From Ciona savignyi (lineage: Eukaryota; Chordata; Ascidiacea; Phlebobranchia; Cionidae), in assembly GCA_000149265.1 (NCBI GenBank), contig CH003396.1, forward strand, positions 125,445 to 189,444: DNA of 64,000 nucleotides. Direction: 5' to 3'. The stretch's first letter is position 1. Each line of letters opens with the position of its first letter. Shown here one piece after another: positions 54,001 to 64,000 of this stretch. Below the pieces are notes generated by a model. It was not told the DNA's origin, ran no database searches, and was given only the letters and a program-made list of their open reading frames with translations. The translations under genes and the position numbers were made by a program.

Positions 54001-55617
54001 AGTTTCGGACAGCGAAAAGTTGTGTCATCGAAATTACTTGTACAACTTCACTAATAATTTGATCAACATTTTGTATGCTTATAGGTGCTGACGAAAGAGA
54101 ACGTCTTGTGCGTCTTTATTTTGACAAATATGTCCTTGAACCTGCCATGAACACAAAACAGTAAGTTTAATGTACTAGCTATAACTAACTAGCCACACAT
54201 TTCTTTTCACATTATGGGTTCGTTCCGGTTATCCAGTTGGCTAGAAAACGCCAAGGCATCTAACAGTGTTATCCTAACGCCGCTTGAATATTGGTGGATT
54301 ACATGGGCTTATGCTATAGGATATGGTACTCATTTCTTATCCCCTTGAGTTGGAAAACGCATGAAATATAAGATTGTCTCGGGTTACCGGAGCTATTGCA
54401 ATGTGTTGTGTATGATACACACGTTTCTTCAATTTAATAAAACCCATCATTCCACTGGGTTCGTGAAAGTGTCATACCCAAGGACACAACAGACTCGCTA
54501 GCGACAGTTTCGAAGCTACCACCTTTCGGTTGAAAGGTGACACACTAGGCCAGTGGTTCTCGATCTTTTTGACCTCGTGGCGCACCTGAGACCAATTAGG
54601 AAACGAACGGGCGCACTTCGCACGGCGAGTCAAAACAATATGCTAAATACTTAAACAATTTAGGAAAAATATGGAAAATTAATAGTTTAATTTAAATAAT
54701 TTCATCAGCAAATTTTCCACATAACGAAATTACTGTTTCTTTAAGAGCTCTTGCGTTTTGAAAGTTTAGTAGTTTATAATATATGAACACTCTGTCGTAA
54801 ATTTACGAAATGCAAGTGTGGCGCACCTAGCTAACTTCTGTGGCGCACCAATGAGCCGTGGCGCACCATTTGAGAAGCACTGCACTAGGCAAATCAAACT
54901 ATTCGGTAGGTTGTACGACACACTGACATTAACATGCGTTTGGCATTATAATGGTTAATATGGAGAACTTCAAACTTTTAGCTTCAAATCATGTTTACAG
55001 GCGACTAAAACTCGGCGATTTTGACTTCAGTAGCAAATGTTCGGAAATTGCAAAAAAGACCGAAGGCATGTCGGGCCGAGAAATATCAAAGTTGGCGGTT
55101 GCTTGGCAGGTAATATGATTGCAAATCCGAACATTTCCAGCGCTGCCGTGTACCCGCCCCCACTACTGTATTTTATCATGGGCACACTTTGGTTAAATTG
55201 TCCTTGTGAGTGGATGCGTTTAATCATCGCGAGTGGGAAATCAAAAAGCGTTACCTCAATCAATTGTCTGATACCATGTACCAACAGTCGGGTTACCAAA
55301 GCTATTGCAGTGTGTTTAATATTGAAAAGACGTTGGAGGTTCTCTTCAACCCATTATTCCTTTTCATGAATATAAACTCAAGTATGTACTCCCATTTATT
55401 TTTCATTCAACAGGCTTGCGGCTACGCGTCTATGGACGGTACACTGACCGAGCAAATGATAGACGAACGCGTGGACGACGCTGTCAAACAGCACAGCTTG
55501 AAAATGGACTGGCTTAAACATAACTTAGGAGCGCCTGCTACCTCTGATACGTCTACCACCGACTCGCTGTCGCCAAAAAGCAGTGACTATGCCTCCACCA
55601 CAATGACAAAAAATTAA
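45061..55617 (+). CDS. ATAD3: ATPase family AAA domain-containing protein 3
   Basis: Exons: 45061-45268, 45971-46047, 46668-46769, 47634-47763, 48421-48586, 49135-49204, 49870-50035 (reaches the gap), 50136-50182, 50531-50656, 51018-51142, 52608-52659, 53011-53081, 53880-53971, 54085-54160, 55001-55109, 55414-55617. The product is about 606 residues, near the length of human ATAD3A. ATAD3 is an inner-membrane AAA protein of mitochondria, linked to nucleoids, cristae and cholesterol transport. Visible parts: the N-terminal motif [14 protein letters not shown] (about 47-60), a long charged coiled coil (about 70-230), a hydrophobic segment [11 protein letters not shown] (about 253), EARLGKPS, Walker A GPPGTGKT (about 353-360), Walker [13 protein letters not shown], sensor region [12 protein letters not shown], and INDRIDEIV with the Arg of the second region of homology. 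Exon 7 (49870-50035) shifts frame at about 49922 (see findings). The C-terminal tail is Ser/Thr-rich. Confidence 0.96.
46150..46292. mobile_element. hAT-like terminal remnant, ATAD3 intron 2
   Basis: GACCGGCCCGCAGTCTG and GAAGTTGCCCACCCCTG resemble the subterminal and terminal sequence of hAT elements (inverse of CAGGGGTGGGCAAC). No matching left end or target duplication was found, so it is truncated. Confidence 0.5.
48581..48905 (+). repeat. About 75-bp tandem repeat starting at the ATAD3 exon-5 donor
   Basis: The junction ATTAA|GTAAGTTGGGTTCTGTG at 48587 is echoed by TTAAGTTTGTTTTTGTG (about 48661), AAAGTAAGTTTGTTTTTCTG (GT at 48734), AATAAGTTGTGTTCTATG (about 48811) and TTAGTAAGTTGTGGTATGTG (GT at 48885). 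Between them the units share TACACCAGTTTACAATAACT and TTATATTTTACAATAAG. Copies 3 and 5 keep GTAAGT. Confidence 0.82.
49500..49865. repeat. Degenerate tandem region, ATAD3 intron 6
   Basis: TTTTATACAA(C/T)(T/C)(G/A)AAAT units recur about five times with AT-rich spacers directly before exon 7. The region is close to the assembly gap. Confidence 0.55.
50036..50135. other. Assembly gap of exactly 100 N
   Basis: This is a placeholder of round size within an ATAD3 coding exon. Coding sequence before (ACC AGG AGG) and after (GG TTA CTT AGT) joins as TRRLLS if the shared GG is merged, matching SRRLLS in human ATAD3A as I recall it. The real missing length may be zero. Confidence 0.95.
51143..52607. 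other. ATAD3 intron 10, long and AT-rich
   Basis: About 1.46 kb with no SINE, MITE or open frame that I could support. It is the longest plain stretch inside a gene here. Confidence 0.6.
53565..53848 (+). repeat. SINE family A, full length, ATAD3 intron 12
   Basis: A slightly worn head (AATCTAGTCGTTCAGTGC), CCCAGCGGATAAATGGG, CTCGACGGTGGCCGCGAGG and tail GAATATCCTATCCTACCCC. It lies 32 bp before the exon-13 start. Confidence 0.85.
54318..54900 (-). repeat. SINE family A split by a hAT-type element, ATAD3 intron 14
   Basis: The tail and centre (54318-54550) run GGATATGGTACTCATTTC through GGGTTACCGGAGC to GGTTGAAAGGTGACACACTAGGC, where the insertion interrupts the head. CACTAGGC resumes at 54883. 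Confidence 0.82.
54551..54882. mobile_element. Non-autonomous hAT-type element, 332 bp, nested in a SINE
   Basis: The termini CAGTGGTTCTCGATC and TTTGAGAAGCACTG form imperfect inverted repeats typical of the Charlie-like hAT group. It is flanked by a perfect 8-bp duplication CACTAGGC (54543-54550, 54883-54890). GTGGCGCACC is repeated near both ends. Confidence 0.9.
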
Positions 55618-55723
55618 AACCGTTTTAAACTGTTTTGCGCGTTTCAATCTTATAATTCGACGCGTACATGTGCACGTTCAGTAGCAAATCGTAAGCGACT
55701 GGTTTTATAGACAATTTACAACC

Positions 55724-55729
55724 AATAAA
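55724..55729 (+). terminator. Candidate polyadenylation signal of ATAD3
   Basis: AATAAA about 107 nt after the stop codon. Confidence 0.6.
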
Positions 55730-55914
55730 TACTCCTCGATGTCTGTTGAGTGTTCTCGTGTGTTTGAACCAGCGGGTATAAAACAGAGCTCCGTAAACCG
55801 ACACAATTCTAGGTGTGCCGCACAAATTTTTTTTTTATAAACGAAGTTTTTACCAAAAAAATAAGGTTTTAAAGGGGTTTTTAGTATTACAAATTTAAAT
55901 ATTACGGCGGAGAA

Positions 55915-56075
55915 AACGAAATGGAGGGAAATCACGCATTAAAATGAAGATTATACCATTAGAGTTAGATTTAACCAAGGGGGTGAAGTTAGGGTTAGTT
56001 CTGGGGTTGAGATTAGTGTTCAGGGGGTGTTTAAAAATAGTTTCCGTAAGTTTAGTGAGCAGGTTTTCTCCTTTT
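55915..56075 (-). mobile_element. MITE family C, copy 4
   Basis: AGTTCTGGGGTTGAGATTAGT is the inverse of the family core. The ends are GGAGAAAACG-like and the complementary GGTTTTCTCC. No clear target duplication was found. Confidence 0.6.
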
Positions 56076-56404
56076 ACTATTGCCCTATAACGTGTGAGTC
56101 ACTTCGCTAATATCATTCCAAATGTATATAGCTTGTCAGAATACCCCCATTGTACAATTTTGACTTCAATGTGCCGTCAAATTCAGTAAGTTTCTAAATG
56201 TCTGTCGGGAAAAAAGGTTGTGTAGTACTGGTGTAAAAAAAAATTGGCCATTTGTGTTCGTACTTTTGCGGCAATTCACGAATATTGCTTAAACCCAGCT
56301 TAATTTGGCCTGATGAAGATGCCTATCTATATCGTGGCACGTAGATCTGTAACTTGGTTATCACTACATATTCCGATCGTTATGGATATTTTAAATCTTT
56401 TCCC

Positions 56405-56525
56405 ATTGCTTAATAGTTTTTTATTGGGGTAAGGTTTGAACCCATAACGGGATGGTCCCAAAAACTGTGTCTTGTATAAAACTGGGAGAAGTTCTGGTTG
56501 CGTTAGCCATTCGGAAACACGACAG
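56405..56525 (-). repeat. SINE family B
   Basis: GGTTTGAACCCATAACGGG and GCGTTAGCCATTCGGAAACA mark the two boxes in reverse. Confidence 0.6.
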
Positions 56526-57260
56526 CACCATTTCTTAATAGTTTTGTGCTGCTGTTACCCCAAAGGTGTTGGTTTGAGTTTGCCTATAAAATCAGTCGAT
56601 TAGTCCTCGGATAAGACACGGACTTTGCCTGAAACTAGTGAAATAAGGTGTTACAAACCAGCGATGTCCTTACAATGTTTAACATACAGCAGTAGCTTGG
56701 GAAACTACTGGCGTACCACGGTCTTAAGTTAAAAACGCAAGAAGTTAAAAACCTCAAAAAATCTGACAAAATTTCAAACCAAAACTCGTAAAAACTTAAA
56801 CCATGAGTTTCAAATACATTTAAGCAAACGATAACCGTGTAAAAAAGTAAATATAAATTTCGGGTTTTTTGCATAAAAAAATATCTATATATACCGACAA
56901 AACGCGAATAAAAAAAATCACCTCTCAGATTTTTTTCGGTGTTTACTTAAAGTTTGACGTTGAAAAACGTTTTCTGGTATTATTGTTTTCCATTTTACCA
57001 ATGTTTCGTATACTATTTGATACACTGCAGTGGGCCTCATTTTAAATTGCTGCAGAACCCTGTGGAACCATTTCATAACGATTTTTGCAGCATTTTGGCT
57101 ACTTCTGCAAATTAATCCGACCTCTAATATACAAGTAAATACGCGTGGAAATTAATGCTAACCCTGTCTAAACAAACTTGTAATCGTAATCCAGCACGAA
57201 TTTCAAAACATCCAATTCAAGCAACGCCCTTTTCTTCCAGTCTTAAACAAAAATCGGGGT

Positions 57261-57532
57261 AGGATAGGATATTCATGTTTATCCCCGTAAAACCAAGAGG
57301 GTTAACACACGGGCAATCTTTATGTCACTTTGCCCACCGTCGGGTTACCGGGGCTATTGCAGTGTGTTGTGTATGATTCACACGTTACTTTAAATGAGTA
57401 AAACTCATTAATTCGCTAAGTTTAAGCATTTTCCGTTTAATGCCAATGACACAACCGACTATCTAGCGACTGGTGTCGATCACTTAACCTTTCGGCTGAA
57501 AGGCGACGTACTAACCCACCAGACTAATTTGT
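57261..57532 (-). repeat. SINE family A, full length
   Basis: AGGATAGGATATTCATGTTT, CACCGTCGGGTTACCGG and the head TAACCCACCAGACTAATT are present. The middle is drifted. Confidence 0.83.
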
Positions 57533-57964
57533 CGGTTATAAGTCGGGTATAAGCTGTGACTTAACATTTGCAAAGCACATTATAATATAGTATATATGTT
57601 TTGTATATAAAACATATGTTTTTTTACATTTTATTGCCTAGTATTCTTGCTTGGTGTTCCTATGCTGTATGGAAACACATCGGTCACTAAACGCTTTAAC
57701 AGATTATGCAAATCTTGTATATTTAGCATAATATATAAATAACTGTGGGTTAATTGTCACGACCTATAGTTGATTAGGGAAATCAACAAACGGTATATTA
57801 AGAGAAAACCACTATGAGGTTAATCGTGTTGCAAGAAAAAAACGTTCTGCAAATTCGCCCAACCGAAATCTCTAATTGTGAGAAGCTAGTTTGCCTAAAG
57901 GAAATTCTTTTTGGTTCTGCATATAGTCGTACTTTGCACAAGGAGAGGTATTCGCTTATTTCAT

Positions 57965-58108
57965 TAGCTATTCGGTCATATACAACACACTGTAATAGCT
58001 CCGATAACCCGACGGTGGGCACGAAGTGATCTGACGATTTCCCGTGTGTTAACCCCCTTCGTTTTCCAATTCACGAGATAAACATGAATATCCTTTCCTA
58101 TTCGAGGT
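57965..58108 (+). repeat. SINE family A, 3' part
   Basis: It begins at ACAACACACTGTAATAGCTC and ends GATAAACATGAATATCC. Confidence 0.75.
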
Positions 58109-58349
58109 GTAATAGTGTCCTGATCACATTCCCGTAACCACCTATTTCTATAAACAAACTCGACGCATACAGCAAATTTGACGTAAATTCTAGTGACGTT
58201 ATCACTTAAAAAAGGCAACTTTGATCCGATTTTTACTCTATATTACAAAAAAGTCCAATACTGCTGTAACCGCTACTCATCAGGTAAAATAATCAAAAGG
58301 AAACGATATTAGCACGAATTCTCATCAAGCACAAGTTGTGCCTGGCCAT

Positions 58350-61300
58350 TTAGGTGGACGTGATACTGCATATGGCCCGGAGGATATTGATTTTCAGCCC
58401 CGGCAAAGTCTGGTAGCTTGAGGCGAGCATTTTAAGCGAGGGGCGCGTCGCCATTTTGTCGAATTCTGCTACGTCCGAGCGACCGCTGACGCCGACTGGT
58501 ATGACGGTTGCAGCTTGCCTCAAAGTTTGAGCGTTCGTCTCGTTACTGTCGCGTGCGCGCTTCCGACCTAAAATGGACGTTGCTATTTACATTTAGATCG
58601 TACATGCTCGATATGTGGCGGGTCCACAGTAGCCACCGGGACCAGGAATTTAGGCCATAGAAGGCCCATTACTACATGGACATTGTATAATATTAATAGT
58701 TGTGTGGTCGAATGGTTAAAGTGACAGATTCATATACCAATTTCACATACACAAAAAAGGTCTCAGTTACGAGTCCATTATGATTTCGAAACTAAACGCT
58801 GTAAAAAGGTTTAAAAACGAAATATAGAACCATTTTTTTACTTTTTCCCATAAAGGTAATTCCTTTTTGTCAAATAAAGATCGTTAGCATGTTTGTTAGG
58901 ACTACTAAAATTTTCAATTCGATCGGATAACCCGTTCCACCCAATAACTGGGCGACAAGACGCCTGGCACGAGCGTAACGCAGAGTGAAATCAAAATATT
59001 TTTCAATTGAAGGGAACCCACAATAACCACGAACGCAATATCTGCTTACCGCCGCTGAACACGATGACGACCGAAGTTGCACTCGGTCGCTTCGAGTAGC
59101 CTGGTCGAGCTGTTGAAGCGAAGTATCTGGTGTAGACAAAATCCAGCATGTAGTTTGTGTTTGGATTTCCGCCGTACCATTTGCTGTATTTCATCGCTCC
59201 AACTGCGTTACCCGTTGTGTTGAATCTGAAATGTAAAACGTGCTTTTTTGGTGCTAGGTTTTGAAGCAGTGATACGTGCTCGTCACCAAGACCGCGTTTA
59301 TACTGAAAGCTGTATATGTATCGGTCGCTTTAACCATTCGGCCAAACGACCGTACTGTATATCTGTATAGTTGTGCAGAATGGGTTTGTCCGATCGCGAA
59401 ATCGCACTGCAATCATAAAATTACCTCGCACCCAGCGTCGGGTTACCAAGGCTACCGCAGTGTATTTTATTGGAATGAGACTTCAGATCTAGTATAATCC
59501 ATTACATCCACTGGGTTTAGGCATTATCCGTTAAGTGCTTTCCCCAAGGACACAACCGACAAGCTAGCGACCAATTTCGAACCCTCACCCCTCGACTAAA
59601 GGACGAATTACTAACCAACCAACCTATTTGGTCCGAAAATTTCATTAATTCGTGTCGTAAAATTCAGATTTATATCTGTACCTGCTAAATGAAAATATGT
59701 TTTGCACCCAAGGCAGATATTTCACGGCCGCCACTCTGGTTCCGCTTGGGGCGGCAAGGTTCACAGGTGGAAGAGCGATTAGAACATCGGAGAAAAGGTT
59801 TTTAACGATGGTCAGTTCGTTATTGGTCAGTCGGTTCGAAATATCAAAAACGAATATAACGTCGATCGGTGGAAGCGAGCAGAGCACGAGAGATGAGACT
59901 TCGACCGAGGGCGACACATAAACTCGCTCCGTACCTCCGTCGTCAAAATGCCGGGAAACGGATCTGCATAAAGAAAAAGGTTCGTAATTTTCACATTGAT
60001 GACATTTTGACAAAAAATATTTAATTTTTTCCTTCGTCATTATATTAAAGAAGAATGGCAAAGTTATTTTAAGTAAAGAAGACGATAGTTAAAACACGCC
60101 AAATTTAAAACACGCCAACAAGCAGTAGTTATAAAACACGCCAATTCGCTGTTTTTTTAAACGTAAACACGTTAATATGGCAATAAACCACTACACGAGT
60201 CTTTTTAATATTGTAACTTAGATTCCACTAAACGTCTGATTTTACATATCCTTAATAATGCTTTGTATTTGCACGCTGTATTTAGTAAAAGTGTACTAGA
60301 TCTACAGATTTAACAAAACTGATAGTAATGCGTGCGTTTACACATTACTAGTGATGGTTTTCCGTGATTATAAAACAATAAATAAACTTGGCCAATCTAC
60401 TGAAATTATTGTCAATCCGTTTACCTATAACGTTAAAATATGGCTATATATCAATGTTAGTGCGACATGGGTATACTTACAATAGATCTCTTATTACTAA
60501 TATATAGCCACGACTAATTAAATTAGTTACTTCAGCATGATCACCTAAGATAGACCACTCACGATTTACTCTATGTTTATATTTAAATGCATCACTAATG
60601 CCTTTCATGACAGGAGTGGCAACTTCTCTAGCCGGCGACCAGACGTGGGAAAAATAAAGTTCTTGTTGGGCGTATTATTACGTGAATAGTATTCAATATC
60701 TTAATTACAGGGTATGGTTAGATACAGTCTGCCGGTCAAAATCCCTCCATGGTCCTTATGTTGCCCATGCCTGTTCTATGACATGCACAATTTTGACAAA
60801 AGCCTTAGCCTATCTATACCTATACATGGCAATGGTCAAACTACATATCACTTTTCTACTCCATTGCTTCATTTGAACAGATCTCTTACCTCACACGTAT
60901 AGTGTAGACTTCCAGGTTTACAAGGTTGGTGAACTCCACGTTATTTTGCTCAATCTCTTGCATACTATTTACAACTTGGCCGGCTGAATCCAACAAGTCA
61001 ACGTTGTAAGATGTTGCCGAATCCTCAATTCGCCAAGTTGCCATAATTCTGGAAACAAATAATTGTTATGTACGGTGCACCGCTATAATTCGGTGGTGTA
61101 ATACAAATCTATAAGGCAGAGAAGATTGAATATTTACCGTTATTCAACGAGATAGGGACAATAGAGCATTGTATTACTGTTAGTCGACAGATTACCTTGC
61201 ATCTAAGGTCGGGTTTAAGGAGCTATTATGTAGTGTTATTTAGTCTAATATTTTGCTACAGTTTTGGTGCAACCCATTAAACAATTGGGTTGAAACAATA

Positions 61301-62662
61301 TAAGTTAATCGCAACACATAACGACATAGCCGATTAGCGACTGATTTTGGCACTAACATACAACGGATGATTTTCCTAACGTATTTCTTAGTTAGGTTAT
61401 TTTTTATCAACAATGACATATTAAATGTGAGTGGCGGTTCGATCACTTGGCCCGCCAAGTTTTTAATTGAATAATTTTGGCCCCCGATTTAAATATGGCT
61501 TCCATCCCTGCTTGAGAGCCTACATGTCATCTGCTTTTCCAAAAACCTACTTGTTCATTCTGCTGTACGTAATTTTCAGTTTTTCCGGCTTGTCAACAAT
61601 TGTCGTCATGAAGTTTATCGAAACCGATTGACTTGCGATCCCGTTGCTATCAACAGCAATAACTGGGAATCAAGACGGAAAGTTAGCATGACAGCCATAG
61701 ACGGACACAGGGCTCATTATTAAAAATTAAAAAATGCAGAAGGGGACCTAAAAGGTTATAAGGTTGAAAATACAATTTTCACGACGTGAGACTAAAAATG
61801 TGATAAAGTAAGAAGTGTAATTTGTAGGGTATTAAAAAGCGGAAAGGGTGGAAGAAGGGAAACTGCTTATTAAATGTATAAAGAACCCAGCAGATTAATG
61901 GGTTCTACTAAATTGAAGGAACGTGTGTATCATATACAACATACTGCAATAGCTCCGGTAACCCGACGGTGCGCGCGAGGTGATCTGACGATTGCCCGTG
62001 TGTTAACACCATTCGTTTGCCCATTGACGAAGATAAACATAAACATCCTATCCCATCCTTAACGCTAACCCTTGCGCTTTAATTTTTATTTTATTGCAGA
62101 GTTTTCATGTCATCTCTTTCGCTCATGTCCTAATTAAATTTTCCCACGGGCTCATTATTATAATTTAAAAAGAAATGCAGACATAGAGACTTATTTCATG
62201 TATGTAACAATTTTGTAAACTTTTTTGTAAAGTTTAACCACAACAGCCAACAGGTCTTGGATATGACATAAAAGAAAACCAAAAACAGTGGCAGAAATGG
62301 ATGATTAGTTCGAATGATTATTACCCAAAATTATATTTATAAAAGATGTGAAAAGACCACCACAAGTTCGAAACTTGGTCAAGTAAAATAAACGTTTAAA
62401 ATCGAATTTATATAAAGCAAATTTTAGATACAAGTGGAGAATACATACTGACCTTTAACAGTGTAGCGTTTTCCGGGCTCAAGGTCAGTAACACGGACAT
62501 TTGTTCCACTGATGACGTGGTAAATCTTGTCCGTTTGTCCCACAGCGCTAACGATTATTATGTAACCAAACGCGCCGTTGGCAGCACTCCATTCCACGGT
62601 AGCACGTGTGCTTTCGATACCAGAAACACTGATCTCACTAGGCTGGGACGCAAAAGTTCCAT
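58350..62662 (-). CDS. C-terminal part of an FN3 and von Willebrand A domain protein (5' end outside window)
   Basis: Exons in transcript order: 62453-62662, 61551-61662, 60890-61048, 60481-60627, 59682-59963, 59050-59225, 58350-58567 (stop at 58350-58352). The joins keep frame and give about 433 residues. The first visible part is a fibronectin type III domain (PSEISVSGIESTRATVEW to YTVKVIAVDSNG). A second FN3-like segment follows (KLKITYSR, ATWRIEDSATSYNV, YTIRV), then a linker exon (60481-60627) whose assignment rests on phase alone. The vWA domain is last (about 240-430): IDVIFVFDISNR, a Thr-bearing loop GGNPNTNY, SATSVVIVFSGG and TVIPVGVSGRSD. The first motif is DISNR where the metal-binding DxSxS would be expected, so the site may be incomplete. 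Such proteins are usually secreted or matrix-associated. No exact orthologue is named. The acceptor of 62453-62662 is phase 1, so at least one more exon lies upstream. Confidence 0.87.
58693..58815 (+). repeat. SINE family B in intron 6 of the FN3/vWA gene
   Basis: GTTGTGTGGTCGAATGGTTA, CATATACCAATTTCACATAC and TTATGATTTCGAAACTAAAC. It is antisense to the gene. Confidence 0.65.
59250..59350 (-). repeat. SINE family B in intron 5 of the FN3/vWA gene
   Basis: GCTAGGTTTTGAAGCAGTGA at one end and TTAACCATTCGGCCAAACGA at the other. Confidence 0.6.
59418..59630 (-). repeat. SINE family A, tail missing
   Basis: CCTCGCACCCAGCGTCGGG, CCCCAAGGACACAACCGAC and a damaged head CTAACCAACCAACC. It lies in intron 5 of the FN3/vWA gene. 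Confidence 0.75.
61165..61345 (-). repeat. SINE family A, strongly degraded
   Basis: CATCTAAGGTCGGGTTTAAGG, AACCCATTAAACAATTGGG and CATAGCCGATTAGCGAC keep the family order with many changes. Confidence 0.5.
61880..62058 (+). repeat. SINE family A, headless
   Basis: It starts at AAGAACCCAGCAGATTAATG and ends with CATAAACATCCTATCCCATCC. It is in intron 1 of the visible FN3/vWA gene. Confidence 0.82.
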
Positions 62663-62774
62663 CTTTGAAGTAAAAAAAATAATGTTAACGGTGTTGATGC
62701 AACTGATTGAAAATAAACATACACGATTATAACGATGGACGAAGCTATTAAAATGCATATACATAAGTGGAACA

Positions 62775-63045
62775 TGTTTACTCCTGGGATGGAAAAACGC
62801 AGGGGGTTTGTGAAACGACCATTCGTCAGATTACTTCGTGTCCACCGTCGGGTAAATGGGGCTATTAGATTGTACTATACGTTATTTAAACGTTTATACT
62901 ATATTAGTGAAACTTTATAATTTGTTGGGTTTAAACAATTTCCTATAAGTGCGTTGCCGATTTAAATAATCGAACCAAAATCGAGGGTGTTGTTCTATTC
63001 AACAATTTTTAGCTGAAAATCGACAATTTAACCTACTAACCGATA
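62775..63045 (-). repeat. SINE family A, degraded
   Basis: CTGGGATGGAAAAACGCAGG, CCACCGTCGGGTAAATGG and AACCTACTAACCGATA are recognisable at the expected spacing. Confidence 0.55.
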
Positions 63046-63144
63046 CAGCTATAAAGGATTGCTCGATTGAAACAAAAACGCAACAACAATACAGCGACAC
63101 TCAGACCTATCATTTTAATATCTATGTTTATTTTCTGAAAGGGT

Positions 63145-63265
63145 GGTCGTGTGGTCGAATGGTTAACGCGACCGATTCATATACCACGCCTTACAACAAA
63201 CGAACTTAGCAACGTGCCCATCACGGGATCGAAACTGAGCCCGGTAAAAATATTAAAAAATAAGG
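63145..63265 (+). repeat. SINE family B, well preserved
   Basis: GGTCGTGTGGTCGAATGGTT, ACGCGACCGATTCATATACC and CATCACGGGATCGAAACTG at family spacing, followed by an A-rich end. Confidence 0.72.
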
Positions 63266-63640
63266 TACTGGTTAAAACCTAGAAAGGTAACGGTTGAAAC
63301 AAGTTACGACCAAAAACTAAACCGCCCACTCGTTATTGCAGCATAAACAAAAGTAGCACAGGCTTAATATAGATTTCTATCTAAAATGTATCTACGCCTT
63401 TCTCCAATAAAAGTGACGTGGCGAAAGTATAATTAATGGAGTAAAATTAAAATAATAACGATCAGTTAACATCTAAAACAGTATCTTACAAATAAATAAG
63501 AGTGGACTTGTTCAAAAGTGGGGTTAATCAGAGTGTCAAATCCTAAATTTGGACATTTTCCTTTAGTCACGCTCTATACTGTTAATTGGACGTGTTTGCT
63601 GGTTAAGTCTGCGTAGTCAAGTCCATTTTAACGAAATTGC

Positions 63641-64000
63641 GGGGTAGGCTAGGTTAGACTGGGTAGGGTAGGGTAGGCTATGTTGGGTGGGCTAGGGTAA
63701 GCTAGGGTCGGCTAGGGTCGGCTAGGGTAGGCTAGGTAGGCTAGGTTAGGCTAGGGTAGGCTAGGGTAGGCTAGGGTAGGCTAGGGTAGGCTAGGGTAGG
63801 CTATGGTAGACTAGGGTAGACTAGGGTAGACTAGGGTAGACTAGGGTAGGCTAGGGTAGGCTGGGTAGGCTAGGGTAGGCTAGGGTAGGCTAGGGTAGGC
63901 TAGGAAAGGCTAGGGTAGGCTAGGGTAGGCTAGGGTAGGCTAGGGTAGGCTAGGGTAGGCTAGGGTAGGCTAGGGTAGGCTAGGGTAGGCTAGGGTAGGC
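63641..64000 (+). repeat. 10-bp G-rich satellite, open at the window end
   Basis: The unit is TAGGGTAGGC in about 36 copies, irregular at the left (units of 9 to 11 bp, TAGACTAGGG variants) and nearly perfect at the right. Only the left boundary is visible. Confidence 0.95.

Larger units (their letters stand above)
55618..58349. other. Convergent intergenic region between ATAD3 and the FN3/vWA gene
   Basis: It holds the ATAD3 3' UTR, MITE family C copy 4, SINEs at 56405-56525, 57261-57532 and 57965-58108, and AT-rich DNA. No gene is supported. Confidence 0.6.
62663..64000. other. Upstream intron or flank of the FN3/vWA gene
   Basis: No exon with a phase-1 donor and family-like sequence was found. 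The stretch carries degraded SINE copies (62775-63045 and 63145-63265) and the terminal satellite. Confidence 0.5.

Noticed and set aside
57001..57070. CACTGCAGTGGGCCTC as the end of another hAT-type element
   Set aside because: No partner terminus or target duplication could be found.
63641..64000. Terminal satellite as a telomere
   Set aside because: The unit is TAGGGTAGGC, not TTAGGG. It is irregular, and a gene lies directly beside it.

Overview
This is a nuclear genomic window from a tunicate, most likely an ascidian of the Ciona type. The evidence is AT-rich non-coding DNA, animal genes with many short GT-AG introns, animal-specific gene content (EXOC8, ATAD3, BOLA3, rhodopsin-type receptors, an FN3/vWA protein), and about 30 copies of a tRNA-headed SINE that resembles the composite SINE described from Ciona (family name from memory, not searched). 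Exons were joined by hand from splice sites, reading phase and recalled family sequences, so boundaries are predictions. All listed joins keep frame, except at one ATAD3 exon that has a frameshift beside an assembly gap.

Layout. 1-8685: repeat-rich intergenic DNA. 8686-11158 (+) and 11989-18779 (+): two tandem class A receptors with the same four intron positions and phases. 19973-36409 (+): EXOC8 (exocyst subunit Exo84), 18 exons, 715 residues. 37665-38672 (+): a seven-helix protein in one exon, unrecognised. 39915-41580 (+): a 130-residue protein with a basic tail, unrecognised. 44358-44789 (+): BOLA3, one coding exon. 45061-55617 (+): ATAD3, broken by a 100-N gap. 58350-62662 (-): the C-terminal part of a protein with two FN3 domains and a terminal vWA domain; its 5' end lies beyond the window. 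63641-64000: a 10-bp G-rich satellite running off the end.

Functionally, BOLA3 (mitochondrial iron-sulfur maturation) and ATAD3 (mitochondrial inner-membrane AAA protein) are adjacent and on the same strand, 271 bp apart. EXOC8 serves vesicle tethering at the plasma membrane. The receptors look like local duplicates.

The most unusual signal is in the introns. In EXOC8 introns 10 and 16 and ATAD3 intron 5, and in single-duplication form in receptor-1 intron 2, a repeat starts at the exon/intron junction and copies the 5' splice site. EXOC8 intron 10 carries the true donor plus six decoy donors at an exact 41-nt spacing. Other intron content is transposon-rich: three hAT-type and one piggyBac-type non-autonomous elements with clean target-site duplications, two of them nested inside SINEs.
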